NCBI GenBank assembly: GCA_017411605.1
Contig: JAFQPR010000103.1
Span: 1-64,000, forward strand
Length of the DNA stretch: 64,000 bases
Reading direction: 5' to 3'
Origin: Clostridia bacterium
GTDB lineage: Bacteria > Bacillota > Clostridia > Oscillospirales > CAG-272
Made by a program: the position numbers and the translations under genes. Each line of letters starts with the position of its first letter. The stretch's first letter is position 1. The notes under the pieces were generated by a model, which worked only from the letters and a program-made list of their open reading frames with translations, was not told where the DNA came from and did not search any database. Below are positions 62,525 through 64,000 of the stretch, piece after piece.

Positions 62525-62549
62525 TGGGGCATTGTGGAGCAAGATGTAG
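62525..62549 (+). promoter_or_regulatory. MraZ operator: three boxes at 10-bp spacing
   Basis: TGGGG (62525-62529), TGGAG (62535-62539) and TGTAG (62545-62549) are each separated by five bases, placed right at and after the transcription start. This matches the direct-repeat operators through which MraZ represses its own cluster. Further single boxes occur at 62556-62560 (CCCCA, minus orientation) and 62577-62581 (TGGAG). Confidence 0.65.
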
Positions 62550-62627
62550 CAATTTCCCCACAAAATACTTCAAAAGTGGAGTAGCAAGTTCAAAAGTGTA
62601 AAAAAATCTGAGAAAGGAGAGGTTATC

Positions 62628-63050
62628 GTGTCATTCGTAGGTTCATTTCCCCATTCACTTGATGCAAAAAAGCGTGTTTTCATACCTTCAAAGTACCGCG
62701 AAGAGCTGGGAAATGAGTTTTACATAACGAAAAAGTTTGACCCTTACCTTTCTGTTTACACTGCGCAGGACTGGGAGGAATATTCCGCAAGGATATCCGC
62801 GCTACCCGAAGCAGAGGCATATCACTTACAGGAATACATTCTTGGATCTGCTCAAAAATGCACCCCCGACAGCAGCGGACGAGTCATAATAGATGAAAAG
62901 CTGTTGAAGCATGCATCAATCAATAAAAACGTCGTTTTTGTCGGTGCGGGAAAACAGATTAAAATCTGGGCTGAAGAACTCTGGACAGAACGTGAAAACA
63001 CTCGTGATCTTGAAAACATCAAGAATCTTATGATTAAGTACGGCTTATAA
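62628..63050 (+). CDS. mraZ: Transcriptional regulator MraZ
   Basis: A 140-residue protein of two SpoVT/AbrB-like halves, each with the DxxxR signature: SLDAKKRVFIPSKYR early and PDSSGRVIID late. MraZ forms a ring and represses the division and cell-wall cluster it heads. Translation starts at GTG 62628 with AAAGGAGAG upstream. A stretch of 113 bases with MraZ boxes separates promoter and start. Confidence 0.96.
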   Translation: MSFVGSFPHSLDAKKRVFIPSKYREELGNEFYITKKFDPYLSVYTAQDWEEYSARISALPEAEAYHLQEYILGSAQKCTPDSSGRVIIDEKLLKHASINKNVVFVGAGKQIKIWAEELWTERENTRDLENIKNLMIKYGL

Positions 63051-63076
63051 TTTTCATCAAGAAAGGAAGCTTCGAT

Positions 63077-64000
63077 ATGTCATCTATCCCCTTTTCTCAT
63101 GTATCGGTGCTTCTCTCTGAATGCATCGAAGCGCTTGATATTCGTGACGGTTACACCTATGTGGACTGCACTACCGGCGGTGGAGGCCACTCGCTTGAAA
63201 TAGCTAAAAGACTCGGTCCGAATTCAAGACTGATATGCTTCGACAGAGATGAGAATGCAATTACGGCAGCTAAAGAGCGACTTAAAGATCATCTTGATAA
63301 GATAACGTTTATAAATAGTAATTTCTCCGAACTCGACAAGGTTATTGAAGAGTACGGTATCACCAATTTAGGCGGCGTTCTCGCCGATCTCGGCTGCAGC
63401 TCGTTTCAGTTCGACTGCCCCGAGCGCGGATTCAGCTATATGCACAACGCAAGGCTTGATATGAGAATGCAGATAGATGCTCCCCTTTCGGCTTACAACG
63501 TTGTAAACGAATATTCTGAATCGGCACTCAGAAAAATCATTTACGACTACGGCGAAGAAAGATTTGCACCGCGAATTGCATCGGCAATATGCAAGGCGCG
63601 CGCGGACAAGCCTATTGAAACAACATTCGAACTTACCGACGTTATAAAGAGCGCCATTCCCGCTGCAGCAAGAGCGGACGGCCCTCACCCTTCAAAGAGA
63701 ACATTCCAGGCAATCAGAATAGAAGTTAATTCCGAACTTGATACGATACGCCCGATGATACAAAGCGCTGCAAAGCATATGGTGTCAAGCGGCAAAATTG
63801 TAATTATTTCTTTCCATTCGCTCGAGGACAGACTGGTTAAGCTTTCGTACAAAGAGCTTGCATCGGGATGCACATGCCCGAGAGATTTCCCTATATGCGT
63901 ATGCGGAAAGAAACCGATTTTAAAAGAAACAAACAAAAAACCAATTCTTCCCACGGAAGAAGAACTAATAAACAATCCACGCTCAAGAAGCGCGAAGCTT
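63077..64000 (+). CDS. rsmH: 16S rRNA m4C1402 methyltransferase RsmH (cut by window end)
   Basis: 308 codons are open from ATG 63077 to the window edge with no stop; only about ten residues should be missing, since the sequence ends at NPRSRSAKL near the family C-terminus. SAM-binding motif VDCTTGGGGHS, LADLGCSS, ERGFSYMHNARLDMRM and IISFHSLEDR are the RsmH hallmarks. It methylates C1402 of 16S rRNA in the decoding centre. GAAAGGAAG precedes the start, 26 nt after mraZ. The normal next genes (ftsL, pbp, mra) would lie beyond the window. Confidence 0.96.
   Translation, partial: MSSIPFSHVSVLLSECIEALDIRDGYTYVDCTTGGGGHSLEIAKRLGPNSRLICFDRDENAITAAKERLKDHLDKITFINSNFSELDKVIEEYGITNLGGVLADLGCSSFQFDCPERGFSYMHNARLDMRMQIDAPLSAYNVVNEYSESALRKIIYDYGEERFAPRIASAICKARADKPIETTFELTDVIKSAIPAAARADGPHPSKRTFQAIRIEVNSELDTIRPMIQSAAKHMVSSGKIVIISFHSLEDRLVKLSYKELASGCTCPRDFPICVCGKKPILKETNKKPILPTEEELINNPRSRSAKL

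Noticed and set aside
62350-62601. Rightward 83-codon frame before mraZ
   Set aside because: It covers the consensus mraZ promoter and MraZ boxes, lacks an SD, and has no family features.
63368-63975. Leftward frames opposite rsmH
   Set aside because: They are mirror frames of the well-supported rsmH coding sequence and have no start signals.
1-64000. tRNA, rRNA, toxin-antitoxin, restriction-modification or anti-phage genes
   Set aside because: No cloverleaf sequence or matching protein family was seen by eye in any gap or frame; a covariance-model scan would be needed to exclude small RNAs fully.

Overview
The window is chromosomal DNA of a low-GC, Gram-positive, probably spore-forming member of class Clostridia (Bacillota). 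Evidence: the yabM/spoVB-HU-rqcP-yabP-yabQ cluster, the IspH/ribosomal protein S1 fusion typical of Clostridia, GlgC+GlgD as paired ADP-glucose pyrophosphorylase subunits, HemZ, CdaA, DUF951, DUF3343, ECF-type transport genes next to truA, and strong SD sequences (GGAGG) with sigma-A promoters of TTGACA-17-TATAAT type. No tRNA, rRNA, phage or CRISPR was found. The only autonomous mobile element is one IS200-type insertion at the left edge.

Layout. 1-960: IS200-like element (tnpA with end hairpins). 962-4150 (minus): metallo-hydrolase, glnS, comF. 4098-5588 (plus): DUF3343 protein and cysteine desulfurase-like enzyme, from a promoter overlapping the previous one. 5589-5934: intergenic mosaic of AGTGAAGTT boxes and small palindromes. 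5935-16665 (minus): glycogen operon glgB-glgC-glgD-glgA-glgP-GH13 amylase, ending with shikimate kinase. 16716-19848 (minus): spore-coat/envelope yab cluster. 19929-26441 (minus): recJ-rel-dtd-hemZ. 26606-29370 (minus): FAD oxidoreductase and cdaA. 29465-32538 (plus): Crp-like regulator with a three-gene ABC importer. 32571-35355 (minus): sensor kinase and dinB. 35375-42840 (plus): gltX, RpiR regulator, HI0933 flavoprotein, Cmk-PlsC fusion, IspH-S1 fusion, mgsA. 42850-47735 (minus): marR, heterodimeric ABC exporter, esterase. 47763-48269 (plus): Nudix hydrolase. 48384-56313 (minus): ruvC, methyltransferase, ecfA1A2T, truA, class A PBP, YgjP-type metallopeptidase. 56351-58294 (plus): DUF951, ruvA, ruvB. 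58411-59850 (minus): self-contained two-gene unit of unknown function. 59857-62296 (minus): rpe, ispF, ispD and an unknown gene. 62421-64000 (plus): start of the dcw cell-division cluster, mraZ and rsmH (cut by the window edge).

How the genes work together. The glg block is a complete storage-glucan cycle: ADP-glucose synthesis (GlgC/GlgD), elongation (GlgA), branching (GlgB), phosphorolysis (GlgP) and hydrolysis (GH13). IspD, IspF and IspH show the MEP isoprenoid route. Rel and CdaA supply the stress nucleotides (p)ppGpp and c-di-AMP. RuvABC, RecJ and DinB cover recombination and lesion bypass.

Most of the window is ordinary core genome. The parts most worth a second look are: the mosaic repeat at 5.7 kb; CdaA carrying an extra C-terminal membrane helix that looks like the start of CdaR; the PBP ribosome-binding site lying inside the preceding terminator stem; a terminator before yabP; mirrored MraZ-type boxes around the mraZ promoter; a Cmk-PlsC fusion next to IspH-S1; the Crp-controlled importer of unknown substrate; and the two-gene membrane protein/lipoprotein unit at 58.4-59.9 kb.
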